A stretch of 41,959 bases of DNA, taken from the IMG/VR virus record IMGVR_UViG_3300043219_000165, positions 1 to 41,959 of that record; one strand, written 5' to 3'. This DNA comes from a virus. The notes under the pieces are model-generated. The model searched no databases and was not told the DNA's origin. It was given only the letters and a program-made list of their open reading frames with translations. The translations under genes and the position numbers were made by a program. This document shows, in pieces, positions 15,036 through 24,831 of this stretch (position 1 is its first letter; each line of letters starts with the position of its first letter).

Positions 15036-15656
15036 TCATGCTTCGGCTCGCGTCGTAGCGGTGTCGATCAATTTAGTCTCGTCGTTACGATGGAACTTGT
15101 GCATGAACCTTAAACCTGTGTTCGATTTCGATAAAATTTCGATAATGAATTTTGTTCCAGCTCGCGCAAAATCGTGCGTCCACTGATTTCCTGTTTTGTC
15201 GATTGAAACTATTTGCTGCACAAGGCCAGTTCCGTCCCGACGCAAAACATGATCCCAATTACTAGACTGTTTCGGCGTTTCCGTTACATCGGCTTTCGGT
15301 TTTGATACAACGAGCTGCGGCGGCGGTAATTCGTCCGCATCCTGCATTTCCTTGAGCAGTTGAAACGGCCTTAATACTTCTTCCGGTTTCGTTTCTTGTG
15401 TTCCTTCTTCTTTCGGTTTTTCTTCATTTTCAACTCCGCTCAGTCGTTCCATAATCTCCGTCATTTTCCCCATGAGCGAATAAAACTCAGAGGCCGGAGC
15501 CGGTACTACATCGGCTCGAGTAGTTTCTCCCGACAAAGATTGGCTACCGTTTACCTCCGGCTCCGGCTTTTCCGGTTGTGAACCGAGCTTACGTATGACG
15601 CTTACGCCCTTACGCTTTTTCTCTCGATTCAAATCTTTTTGGCTAATCGTTCTCAT
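15036..15656 (-). CDS. Hypothetical protein with low-complexity N-terminus (206 aa)
   Basis: A 206-residue protein. Residues 1-25 are basic, and about 25-115 are Glu/Pro/Lys-rich and probably disordered, with a short helix at 'LMGKMTEIMERL'. The last 75 residues are a folded basic region with repeated 'V..I.K.GN.W.H.F.R.G.KFI.EI..K' and 'TGLRFMHKFHR' elements. These look like two copies of a short beta motif. The ATG overlaps the TGA of the giant polyvalent gene (ATGA). No family was recognised. It may be a DNA- or virion-binding protein made together with the polyvalent protein. Confidence 0.6.
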   Translation of the reverse strand: MRTISQKDLNREKKRKGVSVIRKLGSQPEKPEPEVNGSQSLSGETTRADVVPAPASEFYSLMGKMTEIMERLSGVENEEKPKEEGTQETKPEEVLRPFQLLKEMQDADELPPPQLVVSKPKADVTETPKQSSNWDHVLRRDGTGLVQQIVSIDKTGNQWTHDFARAGTKFIIEILSKSNTGLRFMHKFHRNDETKLIDTATTRAEA

Positions 15657-18600
15657 AGACAGCTCTTTATGCGTTCGCAGGCTTGTTTACGTTTTTCGTT
15701 TTGCGTCAGCAATTCCTGTGCATCCCGTTCGATGGTGAAAACCTCACCGGTTTCTTCGACTTCAACTTCTTCCTCAAGGGAGATCCCTGCGAGCGAACGG
15801 CCGCGACGTTTGATGGCTCCCTGTGCTTCCATCATCAAGCCGATAACATCGTTTTCAGTCCACTGTTCAACAAAGCCCATTTTGCGAAGTATTTTCCGAA
15901 TCCTGGCAACAAACTTTTTAATGATGGGAAGATTCGGAAAATGCTCTGCTCCGTGCGCGACCAACTCGTCGGCCATTTCGATTTTGTCTGCATCCTTGCC
16001 TACGTCCAGACCGTAAACATCGACAATTTCATCAGCCCGCTCCTGCAGCTGCGTCGGCACGTTGTTGGCGAGATCCAGAAGCATCGGATTCAACTCATCA
16101 CCGAATGCGAGTTGCAATCCCGCATGTGTTACTTCATGGATGGTCACCCGGTTTGCATGAGGCGCATCCACCATTTTGTCAGAGAATAAATAAATGTCGC
16201 CGTTTTCAGGATTGGTGACGCCGGCCACATCTGTCTGACCTTCTCTTTCCATTTCAGCGACGATTTCAGCTGGCGCTTGCGTGTAATCATCGAGAACAGA
16301 AATATTAGCGCCCTCCACTGCATCACGCAGCCTCTTAGTATCCCGTTCTACCTGTGGCCGATCATAAGCGCGAGTTACCGCTTCTCGTTCTTCTACTACG
16401 TCGAGAGCTTCGTCTAAAGTTTCCAATTCCCTAGTAAATCTATCCAGATATTCGTCGGCCGTTTCTGCCTGTTCCGGCAACTTCCTGAGTGTTTCGGCTA
16501 CCCATTTTTTATTGGGCGCATTGACTGATTCTTTTGCATCTTCGACGCGAGCATCAGTCCGAATTTTCTTGCTGTAACGGATTCCGCGTTTTGTTCGGCG
16601 TTTTATCTGCTCTTGCTTGCGTGTCGGTCTTACTGCTACTGCTTCACTTGCCGGACGTTTGGTCGCCGCTTTGTCGTAAACCCATTTCTTGAACCTCGCT
16701 ATCGGCATTGTCGTGACCACACCGACCTTCCAGCCTTTCTCGTAATTGCGCTTGTATGCTTTTACCGCGTCCAGCTCGCTCGCGTACCCGAGCATGACCT
16801 TGTGCTCGTCAAAATTACCGTTCTCATCGACCTGATCAACGATGTAAACCTGATTATTAAAATCAGTCTGAATATCTGGATTGACGTTTACATCTACCTC
16901 ATCACCATCGACACCTTCAGTGCCTTCAAATTCTCCGTAATGGCCCCACTGCCGCATACCGTTGCGTGACGTACCGTGAGGATTCTCGATCCTAATCGGC
17001 ATAGTTTTGATTGTGATTGGTACTTTTTTGTATTCGCCAGTTCTCTGCTGCTCTTTTGACGGATACGGAAGATCACTCTCTGGCGACGTAGCCGCTTCCT
17101 CCCCCATCGTGTCCAGTTCTTCACGACTCGGCAGATCTTCAAACCCCGGGATTTCACCGAGTTCTTCGTCTTCGGTAAGTCCTTCGGCCTGTATCGCTTC
17201 ACGTTCTTCGCGATCTTCGATCTGAGCTTCGGTTTCCGGCGTTGCACCTGGTTGGCGTATGTAGAAACCCGCAATTTCTCTGTCAGCAGTAAACCCGAGG
17301 CGACTATAGAAGCGATCCAGACCTTCACGCGGCGTCAGCTCATCTTCTCTGAGGCCCGGCTCAAGTCGGATCAGCAAACTGTTTTCATCAGCAAACTCGG
17401 ACAGATCGCGTATGGCCTGAGATCCCTTTCGCTGATTCTGCATACCCACCGGCACTTCAATGTCGTAAAGCTCGATCTCGCCTTCGTTGTTGATCGCTAC
17501 CTCAAAACTTTCCAGACCGTACTTCTTTCTGATCTTTTCTCCGAGCCTGAATAGCCGTTGTCCGATGGTGCCTTCGGCTTCCCCTGGTACTGCTGGCGCA
17601 GCTGGCGCAGCTGGCGCAACTGGCACAGCTGGCGCAGCTGGCGCAGCCTCGGGTTTCGGCATGTATTTGACTGTGTACTTCGCGCCTGTCTCGTAAAATC
17701 CAACACCTTCAATTATTTCTATCGTGCCTTTGTCCACCAATCCTTGTAGAGCTTGCCCGCCGACATTTCGCGCACTGAGATCGTTTACAAGCACTTCACC
17801 GTTTGGCGATATCTGTGCCAGTGCGACTGCCTTTACCAGTGCTTCTTTTTGGAGCTTGGTGAGTTTTTTCTTAGTCGCGTATTTCGCCTTGCGCTCGACC
17901 ATATCCGCGACAGGCTGCGCAGCTGCTTCGTCAATTTCTGTTGTCGGAAGCGTGGCAACTGCATCCTTGATGCGTTGCGCGATTTCGATCTTCGTGCCTT
18001 GATCCGATATGCCTATGCGTATCGCGTAGGCTTGCAGACTGGTTTTATCCATCCTTGAAAATGACTCTGCCGAATCACCCAATATCCTGACGCGCAAAGT
18101 AGCCGGCATCCAATCCAGCTTAAATCGTTGATCTGGTGCTGCTGGTGCTAGTGCTGCTACTGCCGCTGTTACTGCCGTTGCTTCTTCGGCTGGTGTTGGT
18201 GCTGGTTCTGCTTGGCGTCGCGCCTTTACCGTTCCTTCTGCTGTGAGATCCCATTCTTTCCCGAGCACGAAATCCTTGCCGCGATACTTGACCCGGATTC
18301 CGTCATAGCCTTCTCTCGCTAGACGACCAACAGGCGTCGTCTTTTCATTGTATGTAGTGGTTTCGCCTTCGTATTCGTCTGCCGGGATTACTTCGGCAAA
18401 TGAAAATCTTCCCATCCCGTACCCGGTAACAACGAATTGTCTGCCGCCCAGGACAACTGGTTTCTTGATCCTGCCCTCTGGGATAGTTGCTGCGGCAGAT
18501 GTGTCGCTGGCTATTTGATCGAGATCGAGTTCCTGTATTTCTTCGGCCGACAATGGGAATTGGGCTTGTGGTTCAAGTGCGTCCTTGAGTCGTTGTGCCA

Positions 18601-21439
18601 GATCGTCAGCGCGAGGATGCTTTGCTCTTTTAAGCCGCCCAAGATCCGCGACTGCTATGTTGCGGTCCGTCGAATTTGATTCAGGCGTCAGTCTGCTGAT
18701 TTGATCGCCCAGATCGTCAGCAACATCGTCCAGCTCCGGAACGTCGAACATATCGGCGGCTTCCGGTTCCATTTCCGGAGCGCCCTCAGTCTCCCAGACT
18801 ATTTGCCAGCGACCTTCCTCGATCTCCGTCAATACCGCGACACGGTTGTCTTTTCGATAGGTCTGTTCGGCCGCATCGAATTTCCAGCCATCGGCAAAGA
18901 AAGCGTCTTCGAGATCGTTGACCTTTTCTTCAGTCGTTTCGACCATGCCGGTGTCGCCGGGAATCATTTCATCGACAATTCTCTTGCCTTCTGCCCGTTC
19001 AAATGCGATCTGTTCTTCTTCGGTTTGTGGTGCGCCTTCGACAGGTTTTTCTCGGATAACACCATCGCCTGCCGCTTCACTCTGCAGTATGGCCCGGACG
19101 AGATCTCGATTAGATTCGCCCTCCATGCGCTCCGTGATTGTTTCGTTATCCCCGTATGTCACCGTGACATTGCCGATGGTGTCCTCGGTGATGTGAGCTT
19201 CAACCCCATCGACTTCGATATCCCACTCACCAGCAATGCCTTCCTGTCGCTGAGTTTTTTGCGCGAGTTCGTCCAGGGCAGCTTGATATCGGTCCTGCTC
19301 GGCTCCGAACTGTGCGCCCTCGGCCGTGTACACCGGATTGCCGCCTAAAGTCTCCATGATGGCGTCAAGGGCCGCGTGAGGCTCCCCCTTGCCATGCTCA
19401 TCAACTGCGACGAATCCAAGCTCTGCGGCCCACTCAGTAGCCTCATCAGGCGTCATGCCGCCCCTGCGGAATGCTCGTCTGCTGCCGTAGGCGTTTTCTG
19501 GCTCCGCAAATTCAGCCGGATCGACGCCTTCTGCCGCCCACGCGTCCTTATCCAGCCCGCGGCCCTTCGCCGCAGCGACGATGATGTTGTCTCGCCGCGG
19601 ATTGAATGCTTTGGTGGTCGGCGGGATATCAGGCTTCGGTGGCTCGACCAGTTCATCTGGCATAACCGGTTCGCCCATCTTGCTCTTTTTGCGATCCGCA
19701 ACTGTCGGTATGGGTTTCAGTAGATCTTCGGCCGCGCGCGTCTTTTGTTTTTCTCGCGCTTCCTCCATAGCTATGCCAAGCGTCGTAGTTGCACGACCCG
19801 CAGTCGGGACCGGCAAGCCGGCGACGATCTCACCTTCAGCCAGCTGTGTGCCTGACAGGAATAGCTCTGTTTCTTCCTGCCGCTGACCCTTCGGCGTCAA
19901 TCGCTCGGCAAGTGATAAACCCCTCAAATGTGGTAATCGGCCTTTATCGAATTCTTGCTGCAGTGCTTCCAATCGCTGCATACGTTCTTCTTCGGCGTCG
20001 ATATCCCAAATTTCCCGAAGCTCGTCTTCGTATTCTCGTTGCTGTTGCTGCGCAATGGTTTCCGGTTCGCCTGGCAACGAACCGCGATCCGCAGCTTCCC
20101 GCGCACTCCGCCTGCGGAATTCTTCATCTATCTGAGATTGCCGTTGCGCTTCGAGCGCCTGCCCACGTTCTTCTTCCATGATGGTCATGTCTTTGGCGCG
20201 CATGAAATCTGCTTCTTCGTCCATGTAATCTCGAAGCGCTTGGTCTTCTTCTTCTCGTTCGATCCGTTCCAGTTCGGCCAGTTCGGCATCGACGGCCGCA
20301 TCGAGTTCGTCCTGCTCTGCCAGCGCGATTGCAGCTAACGGCGATTCTGCATCCGGTAATACTTGGCCTGTCGCATCGAGCGGCGTGACTATCCCTGCCG
20401 CCCCACCCATCATGCCGCCAGCCATCGCGCCGCCTACCGCTTCTTCGAGTACGCCTTCGTAAGTCGGCCTATCAAAGCCGGCTCGCTGCATGGCGATGTT
20501 CTCACCCCTTTTCTCAGCACCAGACTGCAGGAATTCCTGAGTGGCTTCGCCACCAGCTCCAATACCGATAGATTTGAATCTGGTTGTGCCGCCCAATAAC
20601 GGATATTTACGAGCGTACCCGCCGACGATTGCGCCTAATGGTGCTGAGAGAATGAATGTCGAAACCATGTTCCGATAGAAAGTGTCGCCGGCGGCTGCTT
20701 TCGCCAAGATCTCTTTGGCCCTTCTGGCGCGTTCGGCCGGATCGGCATTTTCGAGTGCCAGGTAAACAGCCCGGAAATCGGCGTTTCCCATCAGATCTAC
20801 ATGGCTCATTGCCATGATTTCTTCTTCGACGCCTGCTGCGGATCCCGGCGCGGCTACCCCAGACTCACCGAGGCCGTATCCGATCGCACCGGCTGTTCTG
20901 GTCGGAACCTGAACCGTTGTTCCGGCTGCTGTTTGCACGGCCTTCGTCATGCCTGCTGCCGCCAGCCCGCGCGTGAGTATAGATCCGACACCCATGCCGG
21001 CCGCTGTGCCGAGCAGCGATTGAGCGGCGATCAGCTTGGCCTTGCTCCACTTATTGTTTGTCCAGAGCTGGCCTTCGTCGCGGGAAGTGAACTCCGTGGA
21101 CATTGCCCGTTTGGCTTGCGGCGACAGATCGTCCATGAATGACTGAGACAGATCCATAGCGCCTGCCTGTAGCGATTCGCCCCACTCGAAGTTATTGAAT
21201 AGCCAGCCAACTCCCGCGCCGATCTGAATACCACCGGACGCGACCATCTTTCCGTAGTCGCTCCACAACGGATCTTCTTCTTCCAGAATCGAAGTTAGAA
21301 ATTCTCGCTGTGTACCCGGATATTGAGTGAAGACGTTGCGACGTTCGCCCGGCCGAAGCTCATCGTCAGGAACATCGAATTCGCCTGCCGCATAACGGTC
21401 GTCATATTCCTTCTCAAGTTGTTCATATCGGGAAGCCAT
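15653..21439 (-). CDS. Giant polyvalent protein: SAP-like, GNAT-like, pyrophosphatase-like and HExxH domains
   Basis: A 1928-residue multi-domain protein of the large polyvalent type described for phages. In order there is an N-terminal region with hydrophobic helices (about 140-190 and 255-285) that could insert in a membrane, then long charged coils (350-650) and a beta-rich middle. A SAP-like helix-loop-helix lies near 1105-1158 and a GNAT-like acetyltransferase near 1290-1400. An inorganic-pyrophosphatase-like domain spans about 1455-1595, with D-G-D-E-V-D-V at 1511-1517. A metallopeptidase-like domain carries H-E-V-T-H at 1768-1772. Such proteins are thought to be packaged and injected with the DNA to act early on the host; that is known for the class and inferred here. 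The start overlaps the upstream stop (TAATG) and has a poor Shine-Dalgarno site, so coupling is likely. Confidence 0.82.
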   Translation of the reverse strand: MASRYEQLEKEYDDRYAAGEFDVPDDELRPGERRNVFTQYPGTQREFLTSILEEEDPLWSDYGKMVASGGIQIGAGVGWLFNNFEWGESLQAGAMDLSQSFMDDLSPQAKRAMSTEFTSRDEGQLWTNNKWSKAKLIAAQSLLGTAAGMGVGSILTRGLAAAGMTKAVQTAAGTTVQVPTRTAGAIGYGLGESGVAAPGSAAGVEEEIMAMSHVDLMGNADFRAVYLALENADPAERARRAKEILAKAAAGDTFYRNMVSTFILSAPLGAIVGGYARKYPLLGGTTRFKSIGIGAGGEATQEFLQSGAEKRGENIAMQRAGFDRPTYEGVLEEAVGGAMAGGMMGGAAGIVTPLDATGQVLPDAESPLAAIALAEQDELDAAVDAELAELERIEREEEDQALRDYMDEEADFMRAKDMTIMEEERGQALEAQRQSQIDEEFRRRSAREAADRGSLPGEPETIAQQQQREYEDELREIWDIDAEEERMQRLEALQQEFDKGRLPHLRGLSLAERLTPKGQRQEETELFLSGTQLAEGEIVAGLPVPTAGRATTTLGIAMEEAREKQKTRAAEDLLKPIPTVADRKKSKMGEPVMPDELVEPPKPDIPPTTKAFNPRRDNIIVAAAKGRGLDKDAWAAEGVDPAEFAEPENAYGSRRAFRRGGMTPDEATEWAAELGFVAVDEHGKGEPHAALDAIMETLGGNPVYTAEGAQFGAEQDRYQAALDELAQKTQRQEGIAGEWDIEVDGVEAHITEDTIGNVTVTYGDNETITERMEGESNRDLVRAILQSEAAGDGVIREKPVEGAPQTEEEQIAFERAEGKRIVDEMIPGDTGMVETTEEKVNDLEDAFFADGWKFDAAEQTYRKDNRVAVLTEIEEGRWQIVWETEGAPEMEPEAADMFDVPELDDVADDLGDQISRLTPESNSTDRNIAVADLGRLKRAKHPRADDLAQRLKDALEPQAQFPLSAEEIQELDLDQIASDTSAAATIPEGRIKKPVVLGGRQFVVTGYGMGRFSFAEVIPADEYEGETTTYNEKTTPVGRLAREGYDGIRVKYRGKDFVLGKEWDLTAEGTVKARRQAEPAPTPAEEATAVTAAVAALAPAAPDQRFKLDWMPATLRVRILGDSAESFSRMDKTSLQAYAIRIGISDQGTKIEIAQRIKDAVATLPTTEIDEAAAQPVADMVERKAKYATKKKLTKLQKEALVKAVALAQISPNGEVLVNDLSARNVGGQALQGLVDKGTIEIIEGVGFYETGAKYTVKYMPKPEAAPAAPAVPVAPAAPAAPAVPGEAEGTIGQRLFRLGEKIRKKYGLESFEVAINNEGEIELYDIEVPVGMQNQRKGSQAIRDLSEFADENSLLIRLEPGLREDELTPREGLDRFYSRLGFTADREIAGFYIRQPGATPETEAQIEDREEREAIQAEGLTEDEELGEIPGFEDLPSREELDTMGEEAATSPESDLPYPSKEQQRTGEYKKVPITIKTMPIRIENPHGTSRNGMRQWGHYGEFEGTEGVDGDEVDVNVNPDIQTDFNNQVYIVDQVDENGNFDEHKVMLGYASELDAVKAYKRNYEKGWKVGVVTTMPIARFKKWVYDKAATKRPASEAVAVRPTRKQEQIKRRTKRGIRYSKKIRTDARVEDAKESVNAPNKKWVAETLRKLPEQAETADEYLDRFTRELETLDEALDVVEEREAVTRAYDRPQVERDTKRLRDAVEGANISVLDDYTQAPAEIVAEMEREGQTDVAGVTNPENGDIYLFSDKMVDAPHANRVTIHEVTHAGLQLAFGDELNPMLLDLANNVPTQLQERADEIVDVYGLDVGKDADKIEMADELVAHGAEHFPNLPIIKKFVARIRKILRKMGFVEQWTENDVIGLMMEAQGAIKRRGRSLAGISLEEEVEVEETGEVFTIERDAQELLTQNEKRKQACERIKSCL

Positions 21440-22599
21440 TATTGTAGTTCGGGGGGAACTTCCTCATATTGTGCCGGCGCGAACAAATCCGAAACCGCTC
21501 GCGAGCCTCTGGATATCGCTCCACCAACTGCTTGCGCACCTTCTGTTGCCAGATCAAGGCCCGCTGCACCAAGCTCACCTACCGCTTGCGCACCTTGACG
21601 CACTATGCCGGCCTCTTTAGTCATTCGCATTTCGGGTGGACTCACAGGTCTTCTGGCGATATCTGGCACTTCTATTTCTTCCAGCTTTTCACCTGGCACA
21701 GTGACTTTGCGCTCTGCTCGATCCCCTCGCGATCCGGGTCGAGTGTACGAAATGCCCGCGCCACCACCTCCGGCTCCGGGTCGCGCCCACGGATCCGATT
21801 TAACGCCAAGACGTTTTTGCACTGCTTCTGAGTAGTAGGGATAACTGCCTCTGCGATCCATTACCCAAGTCGCCAGATCTTCATTGGCGTCGAGCGTCAT
21901 TTCCGTCATGTAGCGAACCGGCAAATATCCGTAAGTAAAAATGAAATCATCTTCCTGATTCGTGTCGCCAAGACCTTCTTTAATGAAAGTGTCTTCCACA
22001 AAACGACGTTTTTCCGGATCTGCAATCGGCTTGATATCTTCTGGCTTCGTACCGGCCCGGATCATCATATTGCCGTCCATCATCCACACATTCGGGTCGT
22101 TTCCTCGATAAGCCCATACCGGGCCGGGTTGTAATACACCGTCTGGACCCATCGTCGCTTCGCCAAACGTAACGTCCCAACCATGTGCGCTATATTGGCC
22201 TGCGCCAGCACCAAAACCGCCGCCTTTCGCGCCTGCGACAATGAGAGCCTTGTCAATTTCGGTTTCGTTATCCAGCCAGTTTCGATGTTCCAAAGAAGCC
22301 AATTCAGCCGTTTGCAAAGACTCATCCTGCGTATATCGGAGCTTCGCAGCTTCGATTGCTTCTCTGGATGCAATTTCAGATTGACCAGTTTCGTACTCAC
22401 TTCGAGTTGTAGCCATGCCAACATCGAATTCCTCACGACTTGTCGCCCGTGTCTCCGCAGCTTTGTCACGTTGCAGCTGCAGCTGCAGTTGATGAGCTTG
22501 CTCGTCGTCCTGCAAACGGGTTTCGCGCTCGCCTGCGGCGTGTCTTTGCATTCCTTCGCCAGCACCACCGATTGCGCCTGCTAAAGCTAGACTACCCAT
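21439..22599 (-). CDS. Virion-region protein, gp14-like position (386 aa)
   Basis: The N-terminus is short, Gly/Ala-rich and hydrophobic ('LALAGAIGGAGEG'), followed by a Gln/Arg/Glu-rich coil to about residue 110, then a mixed region and a C-terminal Pro/Glu-rich part ending with hydrophobic helices. The glycine-rich start plus coil resembles T7 gp14-like internal virion proteins that form a channel in the outer membrane; this comparison is by layout and position only. I place the start at 22599 because GAGG at 22608-22611 has normal spacing to it and the ATG overlaps the upstream TAG; the alternative ATG at 22614 has no such site and adds five residues. Confidence 0.6.
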   Translation of the reverse strand: MGSLALAGAIGGAGEGMQRHAAGERETRLQDDEQAHQLQLQLQRDKAAETRATSREEFDVGMATTRSEYETGQSEIASREAIEAAKLRYTQDESLQTAELASLEHRNWLDNETEIDKALIVAGAKGGGFGAGAGQYSAHGWDVTFGEATMGPDGVLQPGPVWAYRGNDPNVWMMDGNMMIRAGTKPEDIKPIADPEKRRFVEDTFIKEGLGDTNQEDDFIFTYGYLPVRYMTEMTLDANEDLATWVMDRRGSYPYYSEAVQKRLGVKSDPWARPGAGGGGAGISYTRPGSRGDRAERKVTVPGEKLEEIEVPDIARRPVSPPEMRMTKEAGIVRQGAQAVGELGAAGLDLATEGAQAVGGAISRGSRAVSDLFAPAQYEEVPPELQ

Positions 22600-23359
22600 T
22601 GTAGAAAGCCTCATGTTGTTGTTTCAGATCGGCAATACCTTCGCCGCCTATGCCGGCAATAAGAGCTTCGGCTTCTTGTTGCTCCATACCGAACATCGCC
22701 TGCACACCTTCCCAGACAGCCCCCATGATCACCTGTAATTCCCGATCACCGTACTGCATGTTGTGACGAGCTTCGGCCAGCTCCGTTAGCCGCTCGACCA
22801 CTTCTACTGAGAACTGAGCAACGACACTTTCATCCATCTGCAGTTTTTCATCCATCTGCTGAATCAGCATAAGGCTGGCCTTCGTGGTCGAACCGATCTT
22901 ATCGTCAGGAACGATCTGATCGACCATTGCAGATGCCATCTTGTCGTTCTGATATAGCACTTGCGCCAATGCTTTCATCGCACGTTCGTACTCGGCCTGC
23001 TGTCCCGGTGTCGCTTCTACTTCGTTCATACCGGGTGGCATGTGGCCTTCGATAGCAGGAGCATTCGGATCAACCTGTTGCACACCTCCGGTAGGTCTGC
23101 CGCGACGTCCACCTGGCATTGTGCCTGCGGCTTGTTGACCACCCTGTTCCGGCGCTATCTGTCGTGGCGGTGGTGTTGCGCCTGCTCCGGGCGGTGCTAC
23201 TGGTGCTGCTCCGGGCGGTCCCGCGCCCGCTCCTGGTGGCGGTCCCGCGCCCGCGCCCGGAGCTGGTGCGCCGGCCTGTGCTGCTGCTTGTGCCAGTTGC
23301 GGAGCTACCGGAGCCGGTGCGCCACCCTGTTGTGCTGCTGCTTGACTTAGTGCGGGCAT
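22592..23359 (-). CDS. Pro/Ala/Gly-rich virion-region protein (255 aa)
   Basis: Residues 1-100 are low complexity, with repeated A-P-A-P, G-A-G-A-G-P-P and P-P-G-A units, then a linker. Residues about 110-255 are a helical domain with many Met, Gln and Glu ('QVLYQNDKMASAMVDQI', 'EVVERLTELAEARH'). The layout (disordered N-terminus, helical C-terminus) is common in phage internal virion proteins. Start has a strong GGGAGG site 8 bases upstream, and the ATG overlaps the upstream TAA (TAATG). No family was recognised with confidence. Confidence 0.6.
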   Translation of the reverse strand: MPALSQAAAQQGGAPAPVAPQLAQAAAQAGAPAPGAGAGPPPGAGAGPPGAAPVAPPGAGATPPPRQIAPEQGGQQAAGTMPGGRRGRPTGGVQQVDPNAPAIEGHMPPGMNEVEATPGQQAEYERAMKALAQVLYQNDKMASAMVDQIVPDDKIGSTTKASLMLIQQMDEKLQMDESVVAQFSVEVVERLTELAEARHNMQYGDRELQVIMGAVWEGVQAMFGMEQQEAEALIAGIGGEGIADLKQQHEAFYNG

Positions 23360-24384
23360 TATTGTCCTCCCCCGCCGATGAACGGCACTGACGGTGCGTA
23401 ATTTTCAATGGCCCCTTGAGAAAGGCGATTCGCGTATATGGCAGGCGCACCCGCTAGACCTCGCGGAGGACTGTATCGCTCTGTGCGCTGTCGGCTTGAC
23501 TCGATACCGATCATCCCCGGATCGTTCGGGTTGCGCCACATATCATCAATGCGTCGTTGTTCGGCGTAATACGCATCGTCGCGTTTGCCTTGATAGTAAC
23601 CTTGCATCGCGCCTCCAATTATTTCTGTTCCGAGATCTGTATTGGCCCATTCCCATGCTTTGTTCGCGGCCTTCGATAACCAATTACCGCCTTCTTTTAT
23701 CGGAGTGCCAAAACCCTGCGGTGCGGCTGCTGTCGGTTTTGCCGCCATTCCCGTCATTGCTTTGGTAGATGTTCCTGCCGGATCAATCCCGCCCGGAAGC
23801 ACGCTCGGAGTGGGTGGAGGTGTAGTACCCGGTAGAGGTGTACCCGGTGCGCCCGGAGTCATGCCGGGAATTGCGCCCGATCCTGCGCCCGGACCGCCAG
23901 CTGTCGTAGCCTGTCGCATTATGTCGCCAGTCGGACCCGGACCCATCGCCATCGAGCCGCGAGCAACTTCGCCGCCGCCCGGAACATTAGCAGCAAGCAG
24001 ATCACCCGGATTAACCGCCCCTCCTGCCTGCAGCTGCGCCGCTGCGCCACCTGATCCAGCTTGCACTCCCGCTTCAACTCCCGTACCCGCTGCTAACTGT
24101 TCACCACCTTTAGGCTTAATTCCGAGTGCTGATGAAAGAAACGCTTTGCCGCCTGCAACGAATTTGCCCATAAAACTAGCGCCTTCGCCTGCCGCTACGC
24201 CCCAAGCAGAAGCACCAGCCATCAAGGAAGTACCCAAAGTAAACACCGACATTGCAAGCATTAACGCCTTGCCCCAACCTGTATTGAGGATCTTGCCGAG
24301 CGGTTTTAATATCGGCGAAAAGATCGTCATAATGCCGGTGAAGACACTCGTTATTCCTGACCAAATACTGCTAAAAAATCCCAT
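23359..24384 (-). CDS. Virion-region protein with hydrophobic N-terminus (341 aa)
   Basis: Residues 1-75 contain three hydrophobic or amphipathic stretches (about 3-32, 39-58 and 60-72) with the look of membrane-active helices. Residues 95-230 are Gly/Pro/Ala-rich low complexity, and the C-terminal 120 residues are more ordered and contain 'YYQGKRDDAYYAEQRRIDD'. The hydrophobic start suits an ejection-type protein that enters the host envelope. It lies two genes before the giant polyvalent protein. Start has an AGGTGG site close to the ATG. Function is inferred from composition and position. Confidence 0.6.
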   Translation of the reverse strand: MGFFSSIWSGITSVFTGIMTIFSPILKPLGKILNTGWGKALMLAMSVFTLGTSLMAGASAWGVAAGEGASFMGKFVAGGKAFLSSALGIKPKGGEQLAAGTGVEAGVQAGSGGAAAQLQAGGAVNPGDLLAANVPGGGEVARGSMAMGPGPTGDIMRQATTAGGPGAGSGAIPGMTPGAPGTPLPGTTPPPTPSVLPGGIDPAGTSTKAMTGMAAKPTAAAPQGFGTPIKEGGNWLSKAANKAWEWANTDLGTEIIGGAMQGYYQGKRDDAYYAEQRRIDDMWRNPNDPGMIGIESSRQRTERYSPPRGLAGAPAIYANRLSQGAIENYAPSVPFIGGGGQ

Positions 24385-24396
24385 TTCACCACCTAC

Positions 24397-24831
24397 TTAG
24401 TTATACAAAAGATATGCACCGACGCATCTCTTAAAGCCAATACGCTCGGCGAGCAACCACGCTCGCGAATCAACGTATTTAGAATCAGCAACAAACCCGG
24501 CAACTTGAATCGCTCGTCGGGATTGCACCCATATTTTGAAAGCTCGCAACAACTTCGCTCCGTCGCCGCGTCGTTCCGAATACCACAAAGGCACAAAGCA
24601 ATTCTTGCGTTGCGCCCACAGGTTTTCACTGGTCAAACCGATCAGCACACCCTTCAAGCCTTCGTGAGGACTTTCACTTATCCAGGCGAAGTGTTTTGCC
24701 GAACTTATCGCCTGAATGATGCCTTTGCGGATCTTTACGAGATCAGGCTTTAGCTGCGGATATTGCGAAGATAAAGCTATCGCGAGATCGAAGATCGCGT
24801 CAACATCAGCCAATATTGCTGGTCTGATCAT
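24397..24831 (-). CDS. GNAT family N-acetyltransferase
   Basis: A 144-residue protein starting 'MIRPAILADVDAIFDLA', the typical first strand and helix of GNAT enzymes. A central strand reads 'FAWISE', and the C-terminal 'VDSRAWLLAERIGFKR' is the usual final part. The ATG overlaps the TGA of the Hint-protein gene (ATGA), so I use it rather than the longer frame that starts at 24903. The acetyl-CoA loop (usually R/Q-x-x-G-x-G/A) appears as 'ERRGDGAKLLRA', which fits. GNAT proteins at this place in podophages are of unknown substrate. The cargo could be a host or virion protein; nothing here decides it. Confidence 0.75.
   Translation of the reverse strand: MIRPAILADVDAIFDLAIALSSQYPQLKPDLVKIRKGIIQAISSAKHFAWISESPHEGLKGVLIGLTSENLWAQRKNCFVPLWYSERRGDGAKLLRAFKIWVQSRRAIQVAGFVADSKYVDSRAWLLAERIGFKRCVGAYLLYN

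Noticed and set aside
22600-22614. Earlier ATG of the 386-residue protein (22614)
   Set aside because: It lacks a Shine-Dalgarno site, whereas the ATG at 22599 has GAGG at normal spacing; the difference is only five residues and stays uncertain.
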